Shown piece after piece: positions 21,775 through 33,019 of a stretch of 64,000 nt of DNA (positions within the stretch are counted from its first letter, which is position 1; each line of letters opens with the position of its first letter). The stretch spans positions 10,792,056-10,856,055 of the forward strand of contig CM039189.1 in NCBI GenBank assembly GCA_008360975.2, given 5' to 3'. The position numbers were made by a program, and so were the translations under genes. Source of the stretch: Lichenostomus cassidix (taxonomy: Eukaryota > Chordata > Aves > Passeriformes > Meliphagidae). The notes under the pieces were generated by a model. The model made no database searches and was not told the origin of the DNA. It saw only the letters and a program-made list of their open reading frames with translations.

Positions 21775-24700
21775 AATAAACTGGACAATAACCCTCCATA
21801 GATTGGGCTTAAAATACAGTTTTCATATCGATACTCCCTGCTCCCAGACAGCTGCTTTAAATGGTGCCAAATATTACGCAAGTCTGTAACATTTACCTAG
21901 CTACATTTGGTTTTTAGTATTTAATATGCTTAAAAGCTAGTAATTTTTAAAAGTATATCTGATTATATATAACTAATTGTTAATTATTAATTTATTTTTC
22001 TGTCAAGACACTTTTTACGTGAAGGTGGTAGTTTGGTCTTGTTTTTCTTTTTTTACTTGTGATATGAAATTTTTGTGGACTATTGAGAATATTTTCCAAA
22101 TCATGAGATATACTGCTTATGTTCTTTCATGGAGTTTCTTTCAGCCTTGGACTGAATGTGGTGGTGGTGTTTTTGTTCTGTCATAAGTGTGTGTCTTTTA
22201 ATGTGAAGTTGTTAGGAGAGCTGACAGCTATTTAGGTGGCTCATAATCAGGGAATGTTTCATGTAACAGCTCTGGTTTTGTAGCTCAGTTTTTCTATTGG
22301 ATTTTTGCATTCTGTATCTGAAAATTTAATTTATTGTATCAAAAACTGATTTAAATAGACTTGCAATTCAGGGCCGACTTTGATCTGTCTCTGACTAAAA
22401 AACTGAACATTTTATCTTTCTATCATTTTATTTCTCAGATGTGTAATAGCTTAAAGTGATTGAAAACCACAGTGATTTAAATATTCTCTTTCTCCTTATG
22501 TTTTTTTGTTGGTTCCTGTAGTTTGTGTAGTGCAGGTGAAATGATGAAAATTGTGCAAACTTTTTTTCTTTGTTAACGGTTGACTTCACTGTAAACGGCA
22601 TGAGATTTTTTTGCCTTCAGCTATAGCCTTTAGTTTCAGCTGATTTCCACTTGCGTTTTTGTGGAGGCTGTGAGTGAGTGCATATTCAAAGACTTAACCA
22701 TGTGCATGGGTGTCTGCAGGGCAAGTGACTGCTGCAGTCCTTCTGCTGACATTAGAGACCTCTAGTGATCATAAAATCATGGCCATTCACAACTCTGTTC
22801 CAGGTCAGGAGCAGATGTTTCTGGGGGCTACGATGGATCTGCTTAAAATGTGATGATTGGCTTCTATTTTATAAACTTTCTTTTCCCTTAAGGTTTGCTT
22901 CTTGGTAAATATCTTGTGTGTGACCCTTTTAAAAGATTACTTGTTAACAAAAATGGATTAAATGAGTTTGCTCTCCTGAAAGGCAGCCTGTTTCCAAGAC
23001 CTATGCCAACTGAAATATGTCCTACTAATTATGACTGTAGGGAGACCAAGCAAATAAAAGACTGAACTGTGCTTGTGGCAGTCATTCATTGCACAAGAGG
23101 ACACACATGGAATTTATTCTCATTATTACTTTCACAGCCTGGACACTGGTGACTGTTCTCTTTTGCTCTGGTTGTGCACTCTTGCTGTTTGAGCTTTCCT
23201 ATTGAGCATCCTTTTCTGTTTCTTAGAGATTGTAAATGTTTGTTTTCTAGATTTGTTAGGTTTAAAGAATAATAATTATATTTGCTTTGTAGTAACTGTG
23301 CCATCTGATCCATATTAAACAGTGCAACTATACATGTAGACTAGTTTCCAAGGAAACATCATCCCCTCTCCTGCCCCTGAACCCCTCCTGGAACTTTTGA
23401 AAGTGAAGAGTCTTACTTTAATCACACCCTGTTGTTGCCATCCTAATCTTGAACTCATATTCTCAACAAAATTACAGCTTTTAAAATGTTTGCAGTGCTG
23501 TCGTGAAGTTTACCATGCATTCCAAATGATTTAAGATACTTTAATGGTATTGGAACAAATTACTGCCTTCATTATGACAGACAACAGATGAGTACATTAC
23601 ACTACTTAGTCTCAGCTTCTTTAACTAAAATACTGTGATTGTTTTCCATCCAGTAGATCTGTAATTACTCTTTCTTTATGTTCACTCTAAGAATTAAGAC
23701 AGCATTTTTTTTAGTCTCTTTAAATGGCATAATCAATATAAATCATGGGCATTGTTAGGAAGAGGACCAATTATTTCATTTATGTACCAATATGAGTAGA
23801 ATGGTGGTTTAGTTGGGGAAAATTTGGCAAACATACTTTTCTACTTTCTTAATGTTTTGGTTCTATTGAAAGATTTCTTGAGGTAAATTTCAAGAAGTTG
23901 AGCATATTTACTGGATTGCTGATAAGATCTAAGCTTGTAATTTGAGGAGTGTCAAATTACATCCATACTTTCATGACTAGATAACCTGCTTTGGTTTAGA
24001 GGTGAAGGAAAAACAAAACTGATGACTCAATTAAAGATAGGACCGACCAAGGTTTGGATTTGTTGGTGTGAAATTCTCCCTCCAAGGTTTACAAAGAACA
24101 CAACCTGTTGCTGCAGTTTCACACCTTCCAGAAGGGTGTCTGTCTGTTGTGTGTTTGTTGCTCAAAGTGCTTCCTTTTTCCAATCTCTCCAACTGTGGTG
24201 TTTTGCTGCATGTACTGGGGTGATGTTCCAGTCGCCAGATGAAGTGAGGGAAGTGGTCTGCTCTGTGTTCATTGCTATGTTGACTAAATTCAGATTAATT
24301 TCATATCAACTGCAAATAAATCAGAAAATTTTGTCTACTGTACTGTCATCTTAGACAGCCAATAAAGACATGGTGTCTAGACAGCTTCTGTATTTCATTA
24401 GCTTAAACAAAAAAGGCATAAAGTTAGTGCACTGATAAAAGATGATGCCTAAGAGAATTGTGTTCTGAATCAGGAACTGTGAAATAAAGAATTTGGAAAT
24501 GAAGTTTTTTCAAACATCTTGATATTTCTAATGAAGTGTTTGGAGTTACCAGTATGTGCTATGGCAAAATGTCAGAATTTTTTATATGAGGGATCAGATA
24601 CCTCTGTGCAGACAAGTATTTAATGACGTACTGCTGGTATTTATTTTATTTTATCAGTACTTTGCTTTTGAAGGAGCTCTCAGTGAAGTTACACATCCAC

Positions 24701-26560
24701 AAACAGTTGAATCTGTGACCCACTGCTCCAGCCCCTCAATGCATGGGCTGTGCTGGGCTGTGTTCCTGCTGGAGCCAGCTTCTGGGGATGTAAGTGGGGG
24801 AGGATGGGAGGAGAAGGGGATGATGCTCTCCTGGGATGCTGAAATGATCCCATGACATCAAAAGTGTTTTCATAGAAGTATTGTCAAGAAGCAAAACTGA
24901 CATGTAATGCAGTCATGTCCTACACAGACTACAGAATGAGAAATGCCACATCTTTGCTCACAGAAGCTTTCAGAAGTCTGATAAAGTCAAATATACTTTT
25001 CCAAGGACTCTTTGCCATTGCTTTGAACTACTCCTAAGGAAATTACTTAAAGGGCTTGGAGAACTGAGATGGTAACGAATGTAGTGCAGAAATAATTGAT
25101 CCTTTTGGTTTATTAGGTTGTGTCCCTGTTGTGGAAGTTTTGTCAATAACAATAACACTGTAGAGATGTCTGTCTGCAGTTAGTCTGTAGCTAGATCAAA
25201 GATTTCATGGGGTTCTGGCTACATGATTTCTCCTTGAAGAAGGTGATGTATTATTTAATTTGTAACGAAGTCCTGGGACATCTTGAAGAACAGCATTGTT
25301 ATTTATCTTTACCATTCCAGGCAAAAGTCCACTGGTTATGTACTGTGCTAACTTGAGTTTGTGAAAATCTGGCTTGCATACAGTTGATAATGATTTTGGA
25401 ATATTTTCAGAGCAGAATTAAACAATTAACTTTTAAATTTGATTTGAAAGTGTAGTGTGTTTGAAGGAAACCTTTTGAGTACGGTGTTTTGCTGAGCTCA
25501 TGCTTGTAGTTCTTCCACAGTGATTTTATTTGTATTTTATATATTTTTTTTAATGCATTTGCTTTTAGATACCAGCCTCCCACTCCCAATTTATTTCTCT
25601 AGGGCTAATAAAGATCTATTTGCCTGGAATCAGTACTGAGGTGTGTTACCTCACAATTAGCGAGCAGACTTGCTCAGGGTTGCTCTTTACAACTGTTTGG
25701 ATGCTGGAAAGTTAAATTGATTCTCTGTTGACATTTCAAATGTTTCAGCCACCCTATACAAAAATCTGTTGCTGCAATTGGTATGCTGGCTTTTCTGCAT
25801 TAGTCACATTGTGCAAAGTAGTCTCTGACTGTTTCATTTAGTAACCTTCCTTGGGAGAATGAAACCTTGAGTTCTAAGTATCTGATTGTACTGACCTTCA
25901 CTTCAAGGAGGTTTTTTATTTAAGCTTGCAGCCTTCCATCAGACAGAAACATGATCGCCAATAAAAATAAAATAAACACCTAGTCTTGCACCCTCTGCTC
26001 ACTTGAACAGAAGTGTTCATAAATGTATAGCTCTTAGTTGGGCAAATACAGGCAGCCTGCCGACTACATTTACATTTTAAAATTTACTGCAGTGAGGGTC
26101 ATTCCAATTCAAAAGAGAGTATTTGGTAAATGAGTTGGCAAGCAGAATGACTTTGTAGTGTTTAAAGGAGCTCTGTCAAGAACTGGCTGAAAAATGCTTG
26201 TTGTCTGGTTGTACCTTTTGAAATGAGAAAGTAGAGAAGACATTTGATTTTAGTAGAATAAAATATATGAGACTCCCTTAGTCAGTGAAGGAACTATCAG
26301 ATTCTAGCATGTAATTCCTTGTGATCTCTGCCTTGAAAATGCTAATGAAGGGAGAAGAAATTTGATGACCAATGGCAATCAATGAGAAAGTGTCTAATGA
26401 GGGATGCAGCCATAAATGACAGTTACTCTTGTAGTTACTCTATGGAAGTTGCAGACTCCTTGTCCTGAAGTGCCCATATTGTGTAGGCCAGATAGCATAT
26501 TCAAAATACGCTATGAGTAGTTCAGGACAATATGAAGGAAAGGAAATCAGGAGATCCAAA
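21775..26560. other. Non-coding DNA, no gene recognised
   Basis: Short chance frames only (up to 110 codons at 24022-24354, +). An X-box-like inverted repeat lies at 23344-23357. The 21.9-22.0 kb part is strongly AT-rich. No named repeat was identified. Confidence 0.6.
23344..23357. promoter_or_regulatory. RFX X-box-like inverted repeat
   Basis: GTTTCCAAGGAAAC is an inverted repeat with GTTTCC and GGAAAC arms around AA and fits the general X-box pattern GTNNCC..GGNAAC bound by RFX factors. It is a single short site, so function is speculative. Confidence 0.3.
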
Positions 26561-26565
26561 TTTAG

Positions 26566-26708
26566 TGAGAGACCTGGGATTTTATTCCTCTCACTGTCAA
26601 TCACCCAGTCACAGCATGCCAGTATTTTTACCTAAGTGTTTCTTTCTTCATCTTGTCTTCTGGCAGGTGGGCTCCAGTGGGCTGTGTTAAGTGCTACACA
26701 TTCTCAGT
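26566..26708 (+). mobile_element. MIR-like SINE relic
   Basis: The order GAGAGACCTGGGATTTTATTCC, then TTACCTAAGTGTTTCTTTCTTCATCTT, then GTGTTAAGTGCTACACATTCTC parallels the MIR/CORE-SINE layout: a 'GACCTGGGTTCTAATCCC' part, a 'CACTTAACCTCTCTGT..TCATCT' core and an amniote-type 'TGTAAAGTGCTTTGAGATCCT' tail. The copy is strongly diverged and non-coding. Confidence 0.5.
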
Positions 26709-26709
26709 A

Positions 26710-27640
26710 GAGTTGACTCTTCATTAGTGCAGTTGAGGAATGGGGCCTCTGGCCCAATATTTGTATGACACTTGTAGCAGTAAAACAAAGAAACCCTTTG
26801 AACTGTGTGCAGTGCAGATCTTACTTGTAGGAACTAGAGACTGGAAGTAATTATTTACATTTGTTTCAGATTAACTGTTTCCTGCCCTTCCGAAAAGAGA
26901 TAATCTTCCTCTGTTTTTTTTCCCTTGTACAGCCATCTATTTTACTTATTCTTCCACTTTCTAAAAGGAAAAAAAAACAGTAGAAAGGAAAGAAAAAGCT
27001 TTGCTTTTTGAATAGAAACCTGCATAACGTGCCTAAGGTGTACACTCTCTTCTTATAACTCATGATCTACATCCAGATTAATCAAAGGGACCCCGGGGGT
27101 AAAAATTCAAGGCTCTTCCAGACTACAGACAATGCTGTGGTCCAGAGGTGAAAAACCTCCCCAGAAATTTCCCTGCCACAATCCTCTGCCACTTACAGTA
27201 AAGGAGATTTAGTTCTAATCTGCCACTGCATGATTTGTTTTGTTCTTAGTAAGAATTTAGCCTCACATTTTGCTCTGGTTCAGAGATACTTCTATGGTCA
27301 TACTGGGAAAATACGTAACATAATATTAAATTTTTAGTCAGGAGGATTTTTTTTAATTAGTTAAAACAAGGTAGGACATCTTTGTGAGAAGAGTTGATAA
27401 AACAACTTGTTTTCTTAGCTGTATTGTCCAGTCTTCATGATTTTTATACTTGAAACAGTTGTGAGTTAATACCTGGCAGTAAATACTAAATCCATGTGTG
27501 GTGACTGACAGATTAAGCACTAGGGATTCCATTGGAGATTAGACCACACGTTTTGAAAGTGCAGATGTCAGTACTATTTTACGTCACAGTGCTGAATTTA
27601 GCTGCCTTATGTTTTGCATAAAAACAAGGGCTATTATATC
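26710..27640. other. Non-coding DNA, no gene recognised
   Basis: No open frame above 65 codons and no recognisable repeat. A TTACGTCA word at 27578-27585 resembles a CREB/ATF site, but one isolated occurrence is weak. Confidence 0.6.
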
Positions 27641-27643
27641 ATC

Positions 27644-27666
27644 TTTTTTTTTTTTTTTTTTTTTTT
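27644..27666 (+). repeat. Poly-T tract, 23 T
   Basis: An uninterrupted run of 23 T on the + strand, the longest pure homopolymer in the window. Read on the minus strand it is a poly-A immediately downstream of the segment 27667-27932, so it may be the tail of a retroposed RNA. Confidence 0.9.
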
Positions 27667-27950
27667 GGTGTCCCATTTTCTCATTTTAGTTGCTTCACAG
27701 TGGTGCTTTTGGCACTGTTCATCCTCGCAGAGATCAAGTGATAACTGGTGCAGCAAAAACATGAAAGGCAATATAAGGCTGTGAGCCCACTGCATGAGTT
27801 AGGCAGGTGGCCTTTTGGCTGAATCTGAGAGAGGAGGAGAAAGAGCTGGAGGATTTGAGAAGGAGCTGAAGTGAGGCAATTTAGTGGCAGAATAAAAGTA
27901 AGGAAGCAGAGATGGAAAACTAGATGAGACACGACTTTGGGAATATTGTG
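27667..27950 (-). other. Possible retrocopy body preceding a poly-A tail (weak)
   Basis: On the minus strand this segment ends directly at a 23-A tract, as a processed retrocopy would. It contains one 83-codon open frame (27681-27932) of no recognised family. There is no canonical AATAAA just upstream of the A tract, and I could not identify target-site duplications. The parent RNA, if any, is unknown. Confidence 0.2.
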
Positions 27951-27959
27951 TCATACAGA

Positions 27960-30950
27960 TATGATACTTTTCAGAGCTGCCGCCTTTCAGCTGGGTTGCT
28001 CACAGTTTTCCAGCACTCACACCATTTGCTAGATAATGTGTTTGTGTATTAATATCAGATGCACTTTATGAGTATGCTTATGAACCCATGTAGAACAAGT
28101 AAAAGTCATAAAAGAAGTATTTCTGGCCTTGAAGCCTTAAAATCAATGTGGGGAGAAGCGAGTTTTGTGCATAAAGCCAGCAAAGTGAGAGAATGGATTC
28201 ACTTTCACCAACTGAAGTAAGAGTGCAGCCAATTCTGGACAGAACTATCCACACGTAACTGATCACTACTCACTGGTGTTGCAGGATTTACTGAACAGGA
28301 ACAAATGGTGCTAGTAAGTCTAGTAATATTATCAACAGACCTACCCTGTCTAGCATACATGTCATTAGTGACTCTTGTTAGCTTTCACTGCACTCAAGGG
28401 ATGGAACAGTGCCCTAGGGAGACAGTGGCCTTACATCACTGTGAGTATTTAAGGAGAAATTGTCTCCTTCTCTTAAAATAACTATTTGCTCCATTTTTGG
28501 GAGATGTTCTTTGACATATATGTACTAGAGGTGTGCAACTAAAGGTTCCTTGGCCTGTTTCTTTCCTCCAGTGAACCCTGAAAGGAATTAGCTTTTATTA
28601 TGTAGAACTCTGCATTAATATGATGATTATATTATATTTCATACGTCAGGGTTTCTGCTAATTGCCTGCCAGGAATGAATTCTTTGTCTGCACTCTGCCT
28701 GTTCTTCTTTTGACTTTGGTGAAATCAGGGTTCCTTGGGAGCATCAAAACCAGGTTGTAGCTGACATCTGAGTATGAAGTAGGTCAGGTCACCGTAATCT
28801 CCAGGAAGCTGATGCAGAGAATTCCCTTGCCTCTCTCAGCAGTGATTTGCTAGCAGACCTGTGATCATTCTGGTTTTTCCTCTGGCTTAGCCTGGCTGGA
28901 GCTCTGGGAGTGTTTTATCTTTGTGCTGCAGAGGTGTGGTTTGGCTTTTGGAACTGTCTGGACTTCCTTCTGATCATTAGCTCCTGGCCACTGCAAAGGC
29001 TTGGTGTAACATTGGTGCTTTGTTTTTTCTGTTCTGTAGTTAAAGTAGGCTAAGTATTTTACCCCTAGATTGAAGTACATAACTTTCACTTTAATGCAGG
29101 TTATTTGGATGAGACACAGTTGCATATGATATAGAGGTCAAACTGGATCAGAGGTCAGAATGGATGTGTGCCTTGCTATGCAGAAAGAATTTAACGTTTT
29201 ACAAGTCTGATTCTCAGACTTCAGGTAGCTGAAATTAGGATTAGTCTCTCTCAAGTGGTCCCTTATGTTCAATCCTTATCATGAGTCCAAGGACAAAGTT
29301 AATGTTTTGCCTCTATTTTCTCCAGATTGAGGTGTCTTCAAAGAATTATTGTTTTCTCCCTGACTGCAAAGGAGAACAACTCTTCCAGCAACTTAACCAA
29401 AAATATCTGCCAACCGAGGGAATAAATTAGCAACCAAAGAGTTTGAAAAACCTCTTTAACTTTTTCAAATAGAAGACCATGTTTTGCTCATTCCACATTG
29501 CTTCTGAAGTTGGATTTTTCTTTCTTCTAGCACTGCAGAAAAAATTTTGAATGTATAAGAACCAAATTGCTTCAAAAGGAGGTAGATCCTCTAACACTGC
29601 TATAATGTTAAAGGGATAGGAAACATGATAGTTGCAAGTTCTGCTGTGTTAAAGCTCTCAGACCTAGTAGTCTCTTGTGGTTGTGCCACTTGCAGGAGCT
29701 GGAGGACTTCTTGGAATCTACTCTGCTTAAACTCATGCTTCTGCCTAAACTAGTTTGGATTCGTTTGGGAAATGTGGCAGAGGCATTCTTGTTCTTTACC
29801 TGGTCTTCCCTGACTCAAGGTTTCTTGCATGAAAAATGATATTTTAATATTATAACAGAGCTCTGAAAAAAAGACTCTAAATTTCTCCACTTGTGGTATG
29901 CAGTATTTATTTAATCTACTACTTAGAAAGTGATATTTTACGCTAGATAGCTCTAGTGCTGTGAGCACATTCTTGGGATGCAGCCAGACTTCTTGGTTTC
30001 CCCACAACATTTACAAATGCACACAGGAGATCTTTGCATGATTAATACTGGTTTTATCCAAGGCAGTGAAGTCCATTTTCTTGTAAATCTTCTGTATTAA
30101 TGTTCTTTAATAATTAGTCAGAGACGTGAACAGAACAGTGCCGACTGATGAGTAATAAACTGTAGCTGCTTAAGGAAAAGACACGTGAGTCAGCAGGGAC
30201 TGAAATGGGGTGTAAAGCATCCTCTGTGCAATTCAAGGGAGGGGAGTAGCAGCAGTGAGCTGTTACCACCAACTGCTCTCTGCCAGCAACTGTGCTTGTG
30301 AGGCGCCTGCTGCAGAGCCAGGTGTGGTGATACACTGATTGACAAGAGCTTCCCATTGAACCCTGGCTGCAGATGGATCCCTGTGCTGTTCCATGAATGC
30401 AGTCAAACTGTCCTACTGGGACACCCTCTTGGGAATTTGTCCTACCTTTCTGGAGGGGCAAAGCTGAAAAAAAATGTGCCGTTCATTTTGTCTTAATTAC
30501 ACTTCTAAAATTTGTCTGTATATTTATATGATAAATGCAAGTCAAGGAAAGATTAAAGAAATGGTGTGTTAGGAACTTCTAGTGACCTCAGATTTTTTTT
30601 TTTAATTTTCTTTTTAAGCAAGTGTGAATTCTTCCTTTTAGTAAAAAAACCCCTTGATAGAATAGGATTTTAGAAAAATTTACCATTTTCTTTTGTGGTC
30701 ATCTGATGAAGTCTCAAGAGCATATTTTGTCCTCTTCAGCATTCTCAGTTATGACTTGGTTTGTCATGAATAAATTTACATGGCTTTTTTGGTGAAATAT
30801 ATCACAGCCCCCTGCAATTTGTTTATGAATAAGATAGCATCTGCTGAACAGATTTGCTCTGCAATTTGCCTTGAATGACTGACTCTGTCTTCAAATGTGA
30901 CTGAAGTTAGGCCTAATACTCAGCTGAAGTTAAGTCTGATATTTGACATA
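27960..30950. other. Non-coding DNA, no gene recognised
   Basis: Chance frames only, the longest 30114-30461 on the minus strand (115 codons) in a slightly GC-richer patch. Its product has no recognisable domain. No named repeat was seen. Confidence 0.6.
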
Positions 30951-30961
30951 ACCACAGAATC

Positions 30962-30978
30962 GTGGCACTCAGTGCCAC
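30962..30978. repeat. Perfect 8-bp inverted repeat
   Basis: GTGGCACT-C-AGTGCCAC forms an 8-bp perfect stem around one base. It sits at the left edge of the short CR1 remnant, so it probably arose within or beside that repeat. Confidence 0.6.
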
Positions 30979-31005
30979 ATTCAGTCGTTTCTTGAACACC
31001 TCCAT
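30966..31005 (-). mobile_element. Short CR1 LINE scrap, antisense
   Basis: CAGTGCCACATTCAGTCG followed by TTTCTTGAACACCTCCATG matches the well-known antisense CR1 phrase in avian genomes that lies just inside the 3' UTR/ORF2 end. Similarity is lost after about 31005 and before about 30960, leaving about 40-50 bp. Confidence 0.6.
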
Positions 31006-32705
31006 GTATTTAAGTGAAGGAATGTAATATATATCTATTTTTGTCCTGATTTTTGGCTTCTGGTTTTGCTGCTTGTCAGTTTTGGGATTACTGGGGCAGG
31101 GAACTTGTATTATTGGGAAAGAGCCTCATCCCAGAAAGGTGCTGGGTGTAAGACTGAATAAACTCTGTAGTATGGGATGGCAAGTCAGTTATGTATATCT
31201 CAATCTTTTTTTCTTGACATTACTTTTTTTTTCTTAAGCAGCTCTCTGGTGATTTATGATCTTTTCACTACAGTGGTTTCCTGTCCTTGAACCAAAATTT
31301 TCGCATGCAAACACTGCTGTAGGACATTTCTTTTCAATCAGGTGTGTATTTTTCCTCTGGTAATAGTGACCTTCACACACAAGGTACTGACTGTCCCTTT
31401 TATAGGAATGATCCTTCAAGCAGCATCTCACTGGCCTCATGTTATGTGATTTTCTTTTCATTCACGTAGTGCTTCAGGGTGGGATGATTGGTAATAAGCT
31501 TCATGCTACCTCTGATGGCTCTGTCAAGTTAAAAGAGACATATTCAGGCTGCATCTTTATTTTGCTGCACGTTTCTCATAAGAACACTTTGCTTGTTTTA
31601 GCATTGCCAGGAGCAGCCATCCACTTGTTTTAACTAAAGGCAGTGATTGTGTCATCTGTACTTTCTGAAACTTCACTGTGTGTATTTATTCTTTGGTGCT
31701 TTTGTGTATAATTATAATCTGTGTACTTCCTTCAGTTTCATGACCGTTTAATTCAGTTTATCTGACAGTAGCTTTTCATTATTTTCTTGCATAATTCTGA
31801 GGAAATTTGCATGATGTAGTACATTTAATGGTTTGAACTTTGTGTACATGTGTCTCTTTCTCTATACCTTGTGTTGTCTTTGCTTTGCAAACAGGGCACT
31901 GCATGAATGTTATTAATGCAAAATGTTGTCTCCCTAGCCACTGTTCCCTGTTGCTCCCTGCCTCAATACAGCGCATTATTTGCTTGTCTGGAAGCTGTGA
32001 TATAATTATTCTCTGTAGCACAGTTAGTGCAAATGACCCTTTATACTAACCATTGCATCATTATCTTGGGTATTGCTCTTCCTGATTTCCGCACTTCTTT
32101 GTATTAAGTTCTTCCATGTTTTGTACTTTTGCATTTGCTTTTTCCTTGTTTTCTTACCTTCTGAGGTACTGCGTGAATGGGCTCCAAGTCTGTTCCACAC
32201 ATCATCTCTGTTTGATGTGGTATTGCTCACTAGTTTTGCATTTATCTGTACATCTTTATAATAGAGTTCCTGGGTATTCTTACTTGTTTCCTGTATTGTG
32301 TTTCCCATCATTAATCTATTGCACATTAGAGTATTGTTTTAAGATTTCATAATAGCATGACTTGGCCATTTCACACAGCTTGGCAGCCTACCAGTCTGCT
32401 TTTCCTCCAAATTCATTATTATGCTTTGGTGGTATATGACAGAAATTGCAGAGGAAAACGTCTCTAGAATTCTATAGAGATGATCCTAGTTTATGCTAAA
32501 AATCCAAATTCTGTTTGTTGCCAGTGGCAGCCATTGCCCATTACATATGATCATGCGAGTGCTTTTATTTGAGTTCTCTCTGTCAAACTTCACTGCAATT
32601 TTTCATTGTGATCAGAAGGGTTTCCAGTTTTTGACTAAATTCTTTTCATGTCTCTCTGCTCAGGGGCAGGACTCTGGTCCATTGTCACGATCACTGTTTG
32701 TTCTT

Positions 32706-32723
32706 TGTGTGTGTGTGTGCGTG
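32706..32723 (+). repeat. (GT)n microsatellite, short
   Basis: Seven TG units interrupted by one C before a final GTG. A common dinucleotide repeat. Confidence 0.85.
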
Positions 32724-33003
32724 AGGGAGATGCAGTATTTTTAGCTTCTGATATCAGGTATCTGAAGGAGCTAATTCCTTTCTGTCATCAAGTTCACTGC
32801 AGGACAATGAATGGGGATGGAGCCAAGGAGTCTAATGTGAGCTTTTTGCCTTTCTGTTCCTGTATTTCCCCATCTCATCAAGCACTTTTAAAATGCAGAG
32901 CTCTCTAGATGTTGCCTCATATATGAATATGCCATAAAATCATAGCAGTATAATCATAAAACAGCAAGCTTGGGAAACTATTATCTTTCGTGTTGGGTTT
33001 GGC

Positions 33004-33019
33004 TTTTTTTTTTTTTTTT
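33004..33019 (+). repeat. Poly-T tract, 16 T
   Basis: A pure run of 16 T following GGGTTTGGC. No recognisable retroposon body is attached. Confidence 0.9.

Noticed and set aside
32938..32970. Possible CR1 3' terminus (AAATCATAG.. / ATAATCATAAAA)
   Set aside because: The adjoining sequence does not continue with CR1 UTR words.
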